Below the pieces are notes generated by a model. That model had not been told where the DNA came from. It searched no databases and saw only the letters and a program-made list of their open reading frames with translations. Below, in pieces: positions 1-7,979 of a DNA stretch of 9,672 nt (the first letter of the stretch is position 1; each line of letters starts with the position of its first letter). Position numbers and translations under genes: made by a program. Where the stretch lies: NCBI GenBank assembly GCA_001577215.1, contig LSCC01000006.1:1-9672 (forward strand), given 5' to 3'. Source of the DNA: Fidelibacterota bacterium TCS52 (lineage in GTDB: Bacteria > Fidelibacterota > Fidelibacteria > Fidelibacterales > Fidelibacteraceae).

Positions 1-91
1 TTTCATGATCAGCAAACTCTTTTCCATTATCCGAAGTTACTGTGTGAACAGATTTTTTTCTTTTATTAATTCCACATTTTTCATAAATTTA
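1..91 (-). pseudogene. IS30-family transposase remnant (partial, N-terminally truncated)
   Basis: Reading the minus strand from 88 down to 2 gives about 29 open codons whose end reads VHTVTSDNGKEFADHE (codons from 49 down to 2). The S-D-N-G-K-E-F block is the hallmark around the second catalytic Asp of the IS30-type DDE transposase. A TAA stop in the same frame lies at 89-91, there is no start codon in the visible part, and the N-terminal helix-turn-helix and first catalytic Asp would have to lie where recG is. The copy is therefore broken at its 5' end; its C-terminal part runs off the left edge and cannot be judged. The first few residues (positions 88-74) look less transposase-like, so the true break may be near 75. 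The family call rests on one short but characteristic motif. Confidence 0.75.
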
Positions 92-97
92 TATAAT
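92..97 (+). promoter_or_regulatory. Candidate -10 box for recG
   Basis: A perfect TATAAT occurs at 92-97, immediately beyond the point where the transposase remnant's frame stops. Transcription would start near 104 and leave a leader of roughly 20 bases before the recG ATG at 124. No good -35 hexamer sits 16-18 bases upstream (the sequence there is close to ATTCCA), so the promoter is weakly supported, and TATAAT arises easily by chance in DNA this AT-rich. Confidence 0.35.
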
Positions 98-123
98 AAA
101 ATGGAATTTATAAATTGAATATA

Positions 124-2205
124 ATGACCAATTACTTACAAAAAAAAATAAATCGAATTCCGTATATTGGAAAAGTGCGAGAAAATGCTTTGAACAGTAT
201 CGGGATTTATACTGCTGAAGATTTGTTATATTATTTTCCAAGAAAATATTTAGATCGTTCTAATGTAAAAAAAATGAATCGGCTTATTGTTGGTGAAGAG
301 TGTACTGTTATTGGAAAAGTTGATAGAGTTTGGACGACAAGAACAAGACGAAAGACAATTTTAAAGGTAACCATTAAAGATAATTATGGTTATTTAACTT
401 TAAATTGGTTTGGTGGTATTTATTGGATTGAAAAAATGTTTAAAGTCGGTGATTTGATAAGTGTAAGTGGAAAAATAAATTATTATCGAGGATTAAATAT
501 TATTCATCCGGATTTTGATTTTTTGGATGCAAAGATGGGAAAGTTAAGTACGGGAATCATTGTTCCGGTTTATGCACTGACAGAAAATATGAGAAAAAAA
601 GGATTGAACAGTCGTCAATTTCGTAAAATATTTAAGAATTTATTCACAGAAATTACAAGTGATATTCCAGATCCGATTCCACAAAAGATCAGAAATAAAT
701 ATAACTTAATTGATTTGTTTGATGGGTTAAAATTGATCCATTTTCCCAAAAATAAAGAGAGCTTAAAAAAAGCAAGATACAGATTTAAATTTCAAGAATT
801 GTTAATGTTACAATCAGTATTGGCAATTAAACGAAGACAGATAAAAAACGAAAAATGTCAAGCACAATGTAAAAGAGCCGGGGAACTAACTGCGAACTTA
901 TATAAAAAATTACCGTTTGAATTGACAGAGTCGCAAAAACGAGTTGCAAGAGAAATATACAATGATCTGAGATCAGATACACCAATGAATAGATTATTAC
1001 AGGGTGATGTCGGCAGTGGGAAAACAATTGTTGCGGCGATTTCTGCAGCAATAATGACTGAGAATGATTTTCAAACTGTAATAATGGCTCCGACAGAAAT
1101 TCTTGCAGAGCAACATTACAATAATTTTAAAAAGTATTTCGAACCATGGGGAATTGATTGTAAATTGCTGATAGGTAAGCAAACAAAAAAACAGAGAGAA
1201 GAGATACTTCCCAAAATTGCCAACGGTAAAATTCCAATTATTGTTGGGACCCATGCACTTTTGCAGGAGAAAGTAAAATATTCAAAATTGGGATTGGTGA
1301 TAATAGATGAACAGCATCGATTTGGAGTCGATCAGAGAATGTCACTTATTAAAAAAGGAACGAATCCACATGTGTTAATGATGACTGCAACTCCAATTCC
1401 ACGCACGATGTCAATAAGTATTTATGGAGATATGGACACTTCTATAATAGACGAGATGCCAAAGGGAAGAAAACCGATCGTTACGAGAGTTGTAAAAAAG
1501 ATACAATTGCCAAAAGTATATGATTTTTTAAAAGATCAGATCAATTCAGAAAGACAGATTTTTATTGTTTATCCTCTAATAAGCGAATCGGAAAAGATGG
1601 ATCTGCAGGCAGCTGAAAAAGGATTCGAAAAAATTTCAAAAATATTCAGTAGTTACAAAGTAGCATTGCTTCATAGTAAATTGAAAAAGTTAGAAAAAAG
1701 TGAAGTTATCGAAAAATATAAATCAGGTGAAACCGATATTTTGGTAAGCACAACAGTTATTGAAGTTGGAGTTGATATTCCAAATGCGACTGTAATGATC
1801 ATTGAAAATGCTGAGAGATTTGGATTGTCCCAGTTACATCAATTGCGTGGAAGAATTGGACGAGGCGGTGAAAAAAGTTATTGTATATTAGTTAGCAGAA
1901 AAGATACGGAACAAGGAAGCGAAAGGTTGCGTATATTAGAGGAAACGATTGATGGTTTTAAAATATCGGAAGCAGATTTGAAATTGAGAGGACCGGGAGA
2001 ATTTTTTAGTGCAAAACAGCATGGATTGATTGATTTAAAAATAGCAAATCTAATAGAAGATGGAGAAATACTCAGGAAAGCTCGTTTGGCAGCATTTACA
2101 ATTGTAAAAAATGATCCAAATTTAAGCGATAAAAATAATAGGGATTTCAGGGAATTCTTTTTGAAAAATAATAAAGATAAGTTAAATTATGCAACTATTG
2201 GATAA
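124..2205 (+). CDS. recG: ATP-dependent DNA helicase RecG
   Basis: RecG is a superfamily 2 DNA translocase that remodels stalled replication forks and branch-migrates Holliday junctions in the cytoplasm. The protein has 693 residues from this start, the same as E. coli RecG. Residues about 55-145 form the OB-like wedge domain. The helicase core follows: Walker A GDVGSGKT (294-301), DEQH box (395-398), TAT motif (421-423), the STTVIEVGVD segment (about 541-550), motif VI QLRGRIGR (573-580) and the RecG-type LKLRGPGEFF segment (619-628). All key residues are present, so it looks functional. The start is uncertain by three codons: a TTG at 115 in the same frame has a GGA at 103-105 nine bases upstream, while ATG 124 has no clear ribosome site; an in-frame stop at 97-99 rules out anything longer. 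It lies 44 bases upstream of the glycosylation genes with no terminator between, so read-through is possible. Confidence 0.97.
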   Translation: MTNYLQKKINRIPYIGKVRENALNSIGIYTAEDLLYYFPRKYLDRSNVKKMNRLIVGEECTVIGKVDRVWTTRTRRKTILKVTIKDNYGYLTLNWFGGIYWIEKMFKVGDLISVSGKINYYRGLNIIHPDFDFLDAKMGKLSTGIIVPVYALTENMRKKGLNSRQFRKIFKNLFTEITSDIPDPIPQKIRNKYNLIDLFDGLKLIHFPKNKESLKKARYRFKFQELLMLQSVLAIKRRQIKNEKCQAQCKRAGELTANLYKKLPFELTESQKRVAREIYNDLRSDTPMNRLLQGDVGSGKTIVAAISAAIMTENDFQTVIMAPTEILAEQHYNNFKKYFEPWGIDCKLLIGKQTKKQREEILPKIANGKIPIIVGTHALLQEKVKYSKLGLVIIDEQHRFGVDQRMSLIKKGTNPHVLMMTATPIPRTMSISIYGDMDTSIIDEMPKGRKPIVTRVVKKIQLPKVYDFLKDQINSERQIFIVYPLISESEKMDLQAAEKGFEKISKIFSSYKVALLHSKLKKLEKSEVIEKYKSGETDILVSTTVIEVGVDIPNATVMIIENAERFGLSQLHQLRGRIGRGGEKSYCILVSRKDTEQGSERLRILEETIDGFKISEADLKLRGPGEFFSAKQHGLIDLKIANLIEDGEILRKARLAAFTIVKNDPNLSDKNNRDFREFFLKNNKDKLNYATIG

Positions 2206-2249
2206 AGTAGATAAAGAATAATTTTGAATAAATATGAAAAAGGAAAAGT

Positions 2250-4922
2250 ATGATAAAAAATAAAGTTAATTTTTCAATCGGTGCGATCGTTTTTGCAATT
2301 TCTTTTATTGTCTATTTCATGACAGTAGCTCCAACTGTTTCATTTTGGGATTGTGGCGAATTTATTGCGTGTGCATATAAATTACAAGTTCCCCATCCTC
2401 CGGGAGCTCCTTTGTTTTTATTGTTGGGAAAAATATTCACATTAATTCCGTTCAGCAAAGATATTGCTTTTAGGGTTAATATCATAGCTGTTATTTCCAG
2501 TGCGTTAACAATTTTATTTTTATATTTAATTATTGTTTTGTTTGTTGAACAATTTCGTGGAAAAACAAAAACATTTTATGATAAAATAATAAATTATGGC
2601 GGTGCATTTATTGGTGCGATGACTTTTGCATTTACTGATAGCCAATGGTTTAATGCAGCAGAAGCCGAAGTTTATTCTATTAGTACATTTCTGGTTGCAT
2701 TTGTTGTTTGGTTGATTTTAAAATGGAGATTAGATGAAAGTAAAAATATTCATAATGAAAGATATATTTTAATTATTGCTTATGTAATAGGAGTTGCTAT
2801 AAGTATTCATTTATTAAATTTATTGGCATTACCGTTTATCGCTTTGATCATTTATTTCAAACATTCAAAATATGAATGGAAATCTTTTCTGGGAATATCT
2901 GCAATTACCGGTGGAATATTTTTAATAATTTATTTAGGAATAGTTAAAGGAACTCCCAGAATAGCAAAGATGATCAATATAGATCCGGCAGCTGTTTCTT
3001 TTCCATTAGCACTTTTAGTAATTTTTGTAATAATTTATCTTGTTTATCTATTAGTTGGGCAGTCGCTGAAAAACAATCCTTTTGCACAAAAATGGATCAA
3101 AATGAGTTTGCTTGGATTAATATTAATTACAATCGGTTATTCATCATATCAAATGATATTTATTCGTTCTTTAAAAGATCCGAATATTGACGAAAACAAT
3201 CCGGAAACGGTAAAACAAGCTGTTTCGTATTTGGAAAGAGAACAATATGGAAAATATACTGCTAGTAGACAAAAACGGTGGGAAGAATCCGATCATAAAA
3301 GTCAATATTCCGGCCCAATAGATTTCTTTTGGAACTATCAAGTAAAAAAAATGTACATCAGATATTTCAATTGGCAATTTATGGGAAGAAAAGGAAACAG
3401 CGTTGACCCTACACAATTGTGGATGATACCATTTATTATTGGTTGGATAGGAATGTTTTACCATTTTGCGAAAGACAAGAACAATGCTCTGTCAGTGCTT
3501 GTACTGTTTTTTATGACAGGAATAGCAATTGTGCTCTATTTAAATCAGCCGGATCCACAGCCACGGGAAAGGGATTATTCGTATGTCGGTTCGTTCTTCA
3601 CTTTTGCTATTTGGATAGGGATAGGTGCGTCTTCTATTTTGGAATTAGTTAAGAAAAAAATAAAGAACGATTCGTTAAAAAAATACTTAATGTTCGGTAT
3701 AACGATATTATTGATCATTGTTCTACCTTTGAATTTGCTGAATGCTAACTTTAAAACTCACTCCAGATGGGGAAATTATGTTGCATCTGATTATGCTTAT
3801 AATTTATTAAATTCTTGTGATAAAGATGGGATACTATTTACTAATGGTGATAATGACACATTCCCACTTTGGTATTTACAAGAAGTAGAAAATGTTAGAA
3901 CAGATGTGAAAGTTGTTAATTTAAGTTTGTTAAATACACCTTGGTATATTCATCAAATGAAACATTATGAACCAAAGATAAATATTCCGATTTCTGATGA
4001 GCAGATTGAGACATTAGAACCGCGTGCATGGAAAACACAAGAAGTAAAAATTCCGGTGCCTAAAAAACTAAATCCTAAAAAAGAGATACGATGGAAATTG
4101 GAACCAACTTTAGGAGGTGGTGGAATAAGGGTACAGGATTTGATGATATTTATTATAGCAAGTGGTGCTAATTGGGAAAGACCGGTTTATTTTGCCGTAA
4201 CTGTTTCAAATGAAAATAGAATCGGTATAGATAAATATTTGTCAATGGAAGGTTTGGTTTATAAATTAAATCCCAAAAAAGTTGATCGAATAGATGAAGA
4301 GGAAATTTATAGCAATCTTATTCCTGAATATTCTGATTCAACAAAAGAAGGCGATTTAGGAAATGTTTATCGTTTTCGTAATTTAAACAATCCGGATGTT
4401 TATCTAAATCCAAATTCTACCAGATTGATGCAAAATTATAGAACAGGTTTTATTCAAGCCACGATAGAATTTATTAGAAGTAATGAATATGAAAAAGCAA
4501 GAAAACTATTAAGTTATATGGAAGAAAAAATTCCCGAAGAGATCATTCCGATAAAGCATAAAGCGTTATATCTAGAAATTGGTAGATTGTATGGAATGAT
4601 GGGCGATACTACAGAACTCTCTAACAGATTAGATAATTTTACAAAAAGAGATAATCTTTCAAAGAGAGATATTTTAGGAGCTGCTCAGCTATATTATATG
4701 GAAATTGGCAACTATGACAAAGCAGAAGAAATTGTAAAGAAAATTTATGTGCAAAATCCTACAGACCCTCAATTGATCGGATTTCTCTATCAATTATATA
4801 ACGAATCAAAACAATACAATAAAGCATTAATGTTACTCGATGAATGGTTAAAAAAGAATCCCGATGATCCACAGGCAAAAATGCTGAAGAATAAAGTAAT
4901 ACAAGGAATGAATAACCAGTAG
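2250..4922 (+). CDS. DUF2723 (GT117-type) integral membrane glycosyltransferase with C-terminal TPR repeats
   Basis: This 890-residue protein starts with the DUF2723 signature: a first membrane segment (about 9-27), then WDCGEF (33-38) and HPPGAPLF (49-56), followed by AAEAEVYS (136-143). The family is a GT-C fold group that includes human TMEM260, a protein O-mannosyltransferase; an acidic residue in the first extracytoplasmic loop (here D34 or E37) is the expected catalytic site. About 12-13 hydrophobic segments extend to residue 498. A soluble part follows with the conserved TNGDNDTFPLWYLQ (531-544), and residues about 735-885 are TPR-like, clearest around YDKAEEIV and YNKALMLL. In families of this fold the donor is usually a polyprenyl-phosphate sugar and the work is done outside the cytoplasmic membrane. 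An AAAAAGGA purine run (2237-2244) supports the ATG. The acceptor is not known; the neighbouring GT2 and rhamnose genes suggest surface glycan or glycoprotein work, which is inference. Confidence 0.88.
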   Translation: MIKNKVNFSIGAIVFAISFIVYFMTVAPTVSFWDCGEFIACAYKLQVPHPPGAPLFLLLGKIFTLIPFSKDIAFRVNIIAVISSALTILFLYLIIVLFVEQFRGKTKTFYDKIINYGGAFIGAMTFAFTDSQWFNAAEAEVYSISTFLVAFVVWLILKWRLDESKNIHNERYILIIAYVIGVAISIHLLNLLALPFIALIIYFKHSKYEWKSFLGISAITGGIFLIIYLGIVKGTPRIAKMINIDPAAVSFPLALLVIFVIIYLVYLLVGQSLKNNPFAQKWIKMSLLGLILITIGYSSYQMIFIRSLKDPNIDENNPETVKQAVSYLEREQYGKYTASRQKRWEESDHKSQYSGPIDFFWNYQVKKMYIRYFNWQFMGRKGNSVDPTQLWMIPFIIGWIGMFYHFAKDKNNALSVLVLFFMTGIAIVLYLNQPDPQPRERDYSYVGSFFTFAIWIGIGASSILELVKKKIKNDSLKKYLMFGITILLIIVLPLNLLNANFKTHSRWGNYVASDYAYNLLNSCDKDGILFTNGDNDTFPLWYLQEVENVRTDVKVVNLSLLNTPWYIHQMKHYEPKINIPISDEQIETLEPRAWKTQEVKIPVPKKLNPKKEIRWKLEPTLGGGGIRVQDLMIFIIASGANWERPVYFAVTVSNENRIGIDKYLSMEGLVYKLNPKKVDRIDEEEIYSNLIPEYSDSTKEGDLGNVYRFRNLNNPDVYLNPNSTRLMQNYRTGFIQATIEFIRSNEYEKARKLLSYMEEKIPEEIIPIKHKALYLEIGRLYGMMGDTTELSNRLDNFTKRDNLSKRDILGAAQLYYMEIGNYDKAEEIVKKIYVQNPTDPQLIGFLYQLYNESKQYNKALMLLDEWLKKNPDDPQAKMLKNKVIQGMNNQ

Positions 4923-4924
4923 GT
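4919..4924 (+). promoter_or_regulatory. Ribosome binding site supporting the TTG start of the GT2 gene
   Basis: GTAGGT overlaps the TAG stop (4920-4922) of the upstream gene and stands 5 bases before TTG 4930. The next in-frame methionine is residue 40, past the essential N-terminal nucleotide-binding strand, so the TTG must be the start. Overlap with the upstream stop implies translational coupling. Confidence 0.5.
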
Positions 4925-4929
4925 ATAAA

Positions 4930-5970
4930 TTGGAATTTACGAAACCGTTAATATCAATAATTATTCTTAATTATAATGGGATAAAATTTTTAAAAGTACT
5001 TTTCGATTCATTGTTGAAAACTACATATTCAAATTATGAAATAATAATGGTAGATAATTATTCCACTGATGATAGTGTTAATTTTGTACAAAAGAATTAT
5101 CCGTCTGTAAAAGTATATGGTACAGGTAAAAATCTTGGATATGCAGGTGGAAATAATTTTGGAATTAAAAAAGCAAACGGTGAAATAATATTGTTATTAA
5201 ATAACGATATTGAAGTTACTCCAAATTGGTTAAATCCGATTATTGAAGAGTTTCAATCTGATGAAAATATCGCTGCTTGTCAACCAAAAATTCTTCAGAT
5301 GAAAAATAGAAATTATTTTGAATATGCCGGAGCTTCCGGAGGTTTTCTGGATATTTTTGGATATCCGTTTTTACGCGGTAGAATAATGGATACAATAGAA
5401 AAAGATGAGGGGCAATATGATGATAATATTGATTTGTTTTGGGCATCCGGAGCGGCAATTGCAATTCACAAAAAAGTGCTTGAGCAATCAGGACTTTTAG
5501 ACGAAGATTTTTTTCTACACATGGAAGAAATTGATTTGTGTTGGAGGATTTTATTGCAAGGTAAACGAATTCGCGTTTGTACTGATTCAATAATTTACCA
5601 TTTTGGTGGTGGGTCACTCCAACAAGGCAATTTTAAAAAAATATATTTTAATCATCGCAATAGCGTTTTTATGATGTTAAAAAATTATTCAACTCATCGG
5701 TTGTTATATCTTTTACCTGTTCGGATAGCATTAGATAAAATCACATTTTTAAAAGGACTGATTACATTCGACACAAAATTATTGAAGTCACTTTTTATGG
5801 CTTATAAATGGTTGATCATTAATTTTAAATTAATAATGAAAAAGCGTAAAATAGTTCAACAAAACAGAAAAGTAAAAGACAAGGCATTAGATAAATTATT
5901 TTATCACAAAAGTGTAGCATTAGGTTATTTTTTATTTAATAAAAGAACTTATAAAGAAATTTGGAAATAA
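4930..5970 (+). CDS. Family 2 glycosyltransferase, WbbL/RfbF-like (probable rhamnosyltransferase)
   Basis: This is a 346-residue GT-A fold inverting glycosyltransferase. The N terminus has the nucleotide-sugar binding strand IIILNYNG (10-17), then VDNYSTDDS (41-49), NLGYAGGNNFGI (68-79) and the metal-binding DXD equivalent LLNNDIEV (90-97). The acceptor-side block FFLHMEEIDLCWR (194-206) holds the likely catalytic acidic residues E199/E200. These features match the subfamily containing WbbL and RfbF rhamnosyltransferases. Residues about 255-305 form hydrophobic and basic amphipathic stretches followed by a Lys/Arg-rich tail, which fits a peripheral attachment to the inner face of the membrane and is common for this subfamily. 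It begins 7 bases after the DUF2723 gene and ends 4 bases before rmlD. dTDP-L-rhamnose as donor is inferred from the adjacent rml genes; motifs alone do not fix the sugar or acceptor. Confidence 0.87.
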   Translation: MEFTKPLISIIILNYNGIKFLKVLFDSLLKTTYSNYEIIMVDNYSTDDSVNFVQKNYPSVKVYGTGKNLGYAGGNNFGIKKANGEIILLLNNDIEVTPNWLNPIIEEFQSDENIAACQPKILQMKNRNYFEYAGASGGFLDIFGYPFLRGRIMDTIEKDEGQYDDNIDLFWASGAAIAIHKKVLEQSGLLDEDFFLHMEEIDLCWRILLQGKRIRVCTDSIIYHFGGGSLQQGNFKKIYFNHRNSVFMMLKNYSTHRLLYLLPVRIALDKITFLKGLITFDTKLLKSLFMAYKWLIINFKLIMKKRKIVQQNRKVKDKALDKLFYHKSVALGYFLFNKRTYKEIWK

Positions 5971-5974
5971 TTAA

Positions 5975-6883
5975 GTGAAAATTTTAATTACCGGAGCAAA
6001 TGGCCAATTAGGGAATGAATTAAAATTGAGTTCGAAATTATCTGATGATAAATTTATTTTCACTGATGTCGATAAATTTGATATTACAAATAAAAATATG
6101 ATTAAGAATTTTCTCAAAAAAAATAAAATTAATTTAATTGTTAATTGTGCATCTTATACTGCTGTTGATCATGCTGAGAAAGAACCAAAATTAGCCCAAA
6201 AGATCAATTCTTTTGGAACAAAAAATTTATCGGTTATTTCAGGAAACTTGTCAATTCCACTGATTCATATTTCTACAGATTTTATTTTTGATGGAAATAC
6301 GGATATTCCATATAAAGAATATGATAAAGGGAATCCATTATCTGTATATGGAATGACAAAATTTGAAAGTGAAGAAAGAGTTGCTAAATATTCTTTTAGA
6401 TCAATAATTATTCGAACAAGTTGGATGTATTCTACTTTTGGAAATAACTTTGTGAAAACAATGATAAAATTAGGAAATGAAAAAAAATCTATAAAAGTGG
6501 TTTCAGATCAATATGGCTCTCCAACTTATGCAAAAGATCTTGCTGATGCCATTTTAAAAATAGTTGTTTTTGAAAAAGATGCTACTGCAAAAAATAAAGA
6601 TTCAATTTTATTTTCGACGGATACTAATAAAAAACATCAAATTTATCATTATTCAAATAAAGGAACTGTTACCTGGTTTGAATTTGCAAAAGCAATAATG
6701 GATATAGGAAATATAAATTGTGAAGTATTGCCAATCACAACTGAAGAATATAAAATGTTAGCTATGAGACCAAAATTTAGTGTAATGAATACAGAAAAAA
6801 TCAGAAAAAATTATAATATTTCAATACATTTTTGGAAAGATTCATTAAAGGAATGCATTAAAAAAATAAATCATAAAGTTTAA
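5975..6883 (+). CDS. rmlD: dTDP-4-dehydrorhamnose reductase
   Basis: RmlD carries out the last step of dTDP-L-rhamnose synthesis, the NAD(P)H-dependent reduction of the C4 keto group. The protein is 302 residues (enterobacterial RmlD about 299). It shows the Rossmann loop GANGQLG (7-13), NCASYTAVDHAE (57-68), STDFIFDG (100-107, usually STDYVFDG), catalytic Y125 and K129 in YGMTK, RTSWMYS (147-153) and DQYGSPTYAKDLADAI (178-193). The T-Y-K catalytic set (T101, Y125, K129) is intact. Residues about 199-222 form a hydrophilic insert before the YHYSNKG motif, longer than in the enterobacterial enzyme. The start is GTG at 5975, four bases after the GT2 stop, with GGA at 5963-5965 as a weak ribosome site; the first seven residues build the first beta strand, so a later start is unlikely. 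Confidence 0.95.
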   Translation: MKILITGANGQLGNELKLSSKLSDDKFIFTDVDKFDITNKNMIKNFLKKNKINLIVNCASYTAVDHAEKEPKLAQKINSFGTKNLSVISGNLSIPLIHISTDFIFDGNTDIPYKEYDKGNPLSVYGMTKFESEERVAKYSFRSIIIRTSWMYSTFGNNFVKTMIKLGNEKKSIKVVSDQYGSPTYAKDLADAILKIVVFEKDATAKNKDSILFSTDTNKKHQIYHYSNKGTVTWFEFAKAIMDIGNINCEVLPITTEEYKMLAMRPKFSVMNTEKIRKNYNISIHFWKDSLKECIKKINHKV

Positions 6884-6896
6884 GGACGAGGCATTT

Positions 6897-7979
6897 ATGA
6901 GAAATATAAAAAACATTTTGGTAACTGGTGGAGCTGGATTTATTGGTTCTAATTTTATTCATTATTTGTTTGAGCAAACTTCTTTTAAAGGAAATATTAT
7001 AAATGTTGACAAATTAACTTATGCAGGAAATCTTAATAATTTAAAAAATCTAAAATCAGAATTTTTAAGCAGATATCATTTTGAACTAACGGATATTTGT
7101 GATGGTGAAAAAATTGATAAGATATTTAATAAATATTCAATCGATTGTGTTGTTCATTTTGCTGCCGAATCTCATGTTGATCGATCTATTTTAGGACCAA
7201 AAGAATTTATAGATACAAATATTATAGGCACATTTAATTTACTGGAGATTGCGAGAAAATATTGGTTAAATGAAAAAAACAATAATGGAAAAAACTTTTT
7301 ATTTCACCACATTTCTACAGATGAGGTTTTTGGTTCATTAGGTGAAACAGGATATTTTTATGAGAATACCGCTTATGATCCAAGAAGTCCATATTCGGCG
7401 TCAAAGGCATCTTCCGATCATCTTGTAAAAGCGTATTTTCATACTTATGGTTTGCCAGTTACAATTTCTAATTCAACAAATAATTATGGCGCTTATCAAT
7501 TTCCGGAAAAATTATTGCCTGTAATGATCGGAAACATTATAAATGAAAAAAAACTTCCTGTATATGGAGATGGAAAAAATATTCGTGATTGGCTTTTTGT
7601 AGAAGATCACTGTTCGGCTATTTATGAAATTATACAAAAAGGTACGGTTGGAGAAACTTATAATGTGGGTGGTGAAAATGAATGGACAAATATTGATCTG
7701 ATAAATGTCCTTTGTGAAAAAATAGCAAAAATTAAAAATAAAGATATTGATTATTACAAAAAACTTATATCTTTTGTTAAAGACAGATCCGGACACGACA
7801 GACGGTATGCAATCAATTGTGATAAAATAAAAAATGAATTGGGATGGGAACAGTCAGTTGATTTTTCCGAAGGACTTGATTTAACAATTGATTGGTATTT
7901 GAATAATCAAAAATGGATCGATGATATTAAAAATGAAAGTTATAGAGATTGGATCAAAGCAAATTACGATAACAGGTAA
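6897..7979 (+). CDS. rmlB: dTDP-glucose 4,6-dehydratase
   Basis: RmlB is the NAD+-dependent short-chain dehydrogenase/reductase that converts dTDP-glucose to dTDP-4-keto-6-deoxyglucose, the second step of the pathway. At 360 residues it equals the usual length. Visible motifs are GGAGFIGSN (11-19) for NAD+, AAESHVDRS (89-97), the active-site STDEVFG (140-146, with T141, D142, E143), YSASK (166-170, catalytic Y166 and K170), NNYGAYQFPEKLLP (195-208), YGDGKNIRDW (223-232) and YNVGGENEW (255-263). All catalytic positions are kept. The sequence AAGGACGAGG at 6882-6891 is the strongest ribosome site of the window, and the ATG is only 13 bases after the rmlD stop. It is followed by the widest gap in the cluster. 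Confidence 0.97.
   Translation: MRNIKNILVTGGAGFIGSNFIHYLFEQTSFKGNIINVDKLTYAGNLNNLKNLKSEFLSRYHFELTDICDGEKIDKIFNKYSIDCVVHFAAESHVDRSILGPKEFIDTNIIGTFNLLEIARKYWLNEKNNNGKNFLFHHISTDEVFGSLGETGYFYENTAYDPRSPYSASKASSDHLVKAYFHTYGLPVTISNSTNNYGAYQFPEKLLPVMIGNIINEKKLPVYGDGKNIRDWLFVEDHCSAIYEIIQKGTVGETYNVGGENEWTNIDLINVLCEKIAKIKNKDIDYYKKLISFVKDRSGHDRRYAINCDKIKNELGWEQSVDFSEGLDLTIDWYLNNQKWIDDIKNESYRDWIKANYDNR

Noticed and set aside
101..118. ATG at 101 as a leader peptide before recG
   Set aside because: It gives only five codons before TGA, has no ribosome site, and shows nothing to suggest attenuation.
827..1254. Minus-strand open frames inside recG
   Set aside because: They lie antisense to conserved helicase motifs, encode low-complexity Phe/Ser/Ile-rich peptides with no recognisable domain, and have no ribosome site; they are shadows of recG.
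2234..2263. Short ATG frame overlapping the start of the DUF2723 gene
   Set aside because: It is nine codons of mostly Lys in a purine-rich ribosome-site region; chance is the simplest explanation.
3171..3652. Open frames on both strands inside the DUF2723 gene
   Set aside because: They overlap a conserved stretch of the long gene and their translations resemble no family; both are out-of-frame shadows.
5240..5617. Minus-strand open frame of 125 codons inside the GT2 gene
   Set aside because: It is antisense to the conserved glycosyltransferase core, with no start signal or recognisable domain.
7512..7796. Minus-strand open frame inside rmlB
   Set aside because: It is antisense to conserved RmlB motifs, and its Phe/Ile/Asn-rich translation is typical of the reverse of AT-rich coding DNA.
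5975..7979. rmlD-rmlB as horizontally acquired because more AT-rich than recG
   Set aside because: Hand counts of single lines gave 25-30% G+C here and 35-38% in recG, but rmlA and rmlC lines reached 33-37% and the sampling is too small to support transfer.
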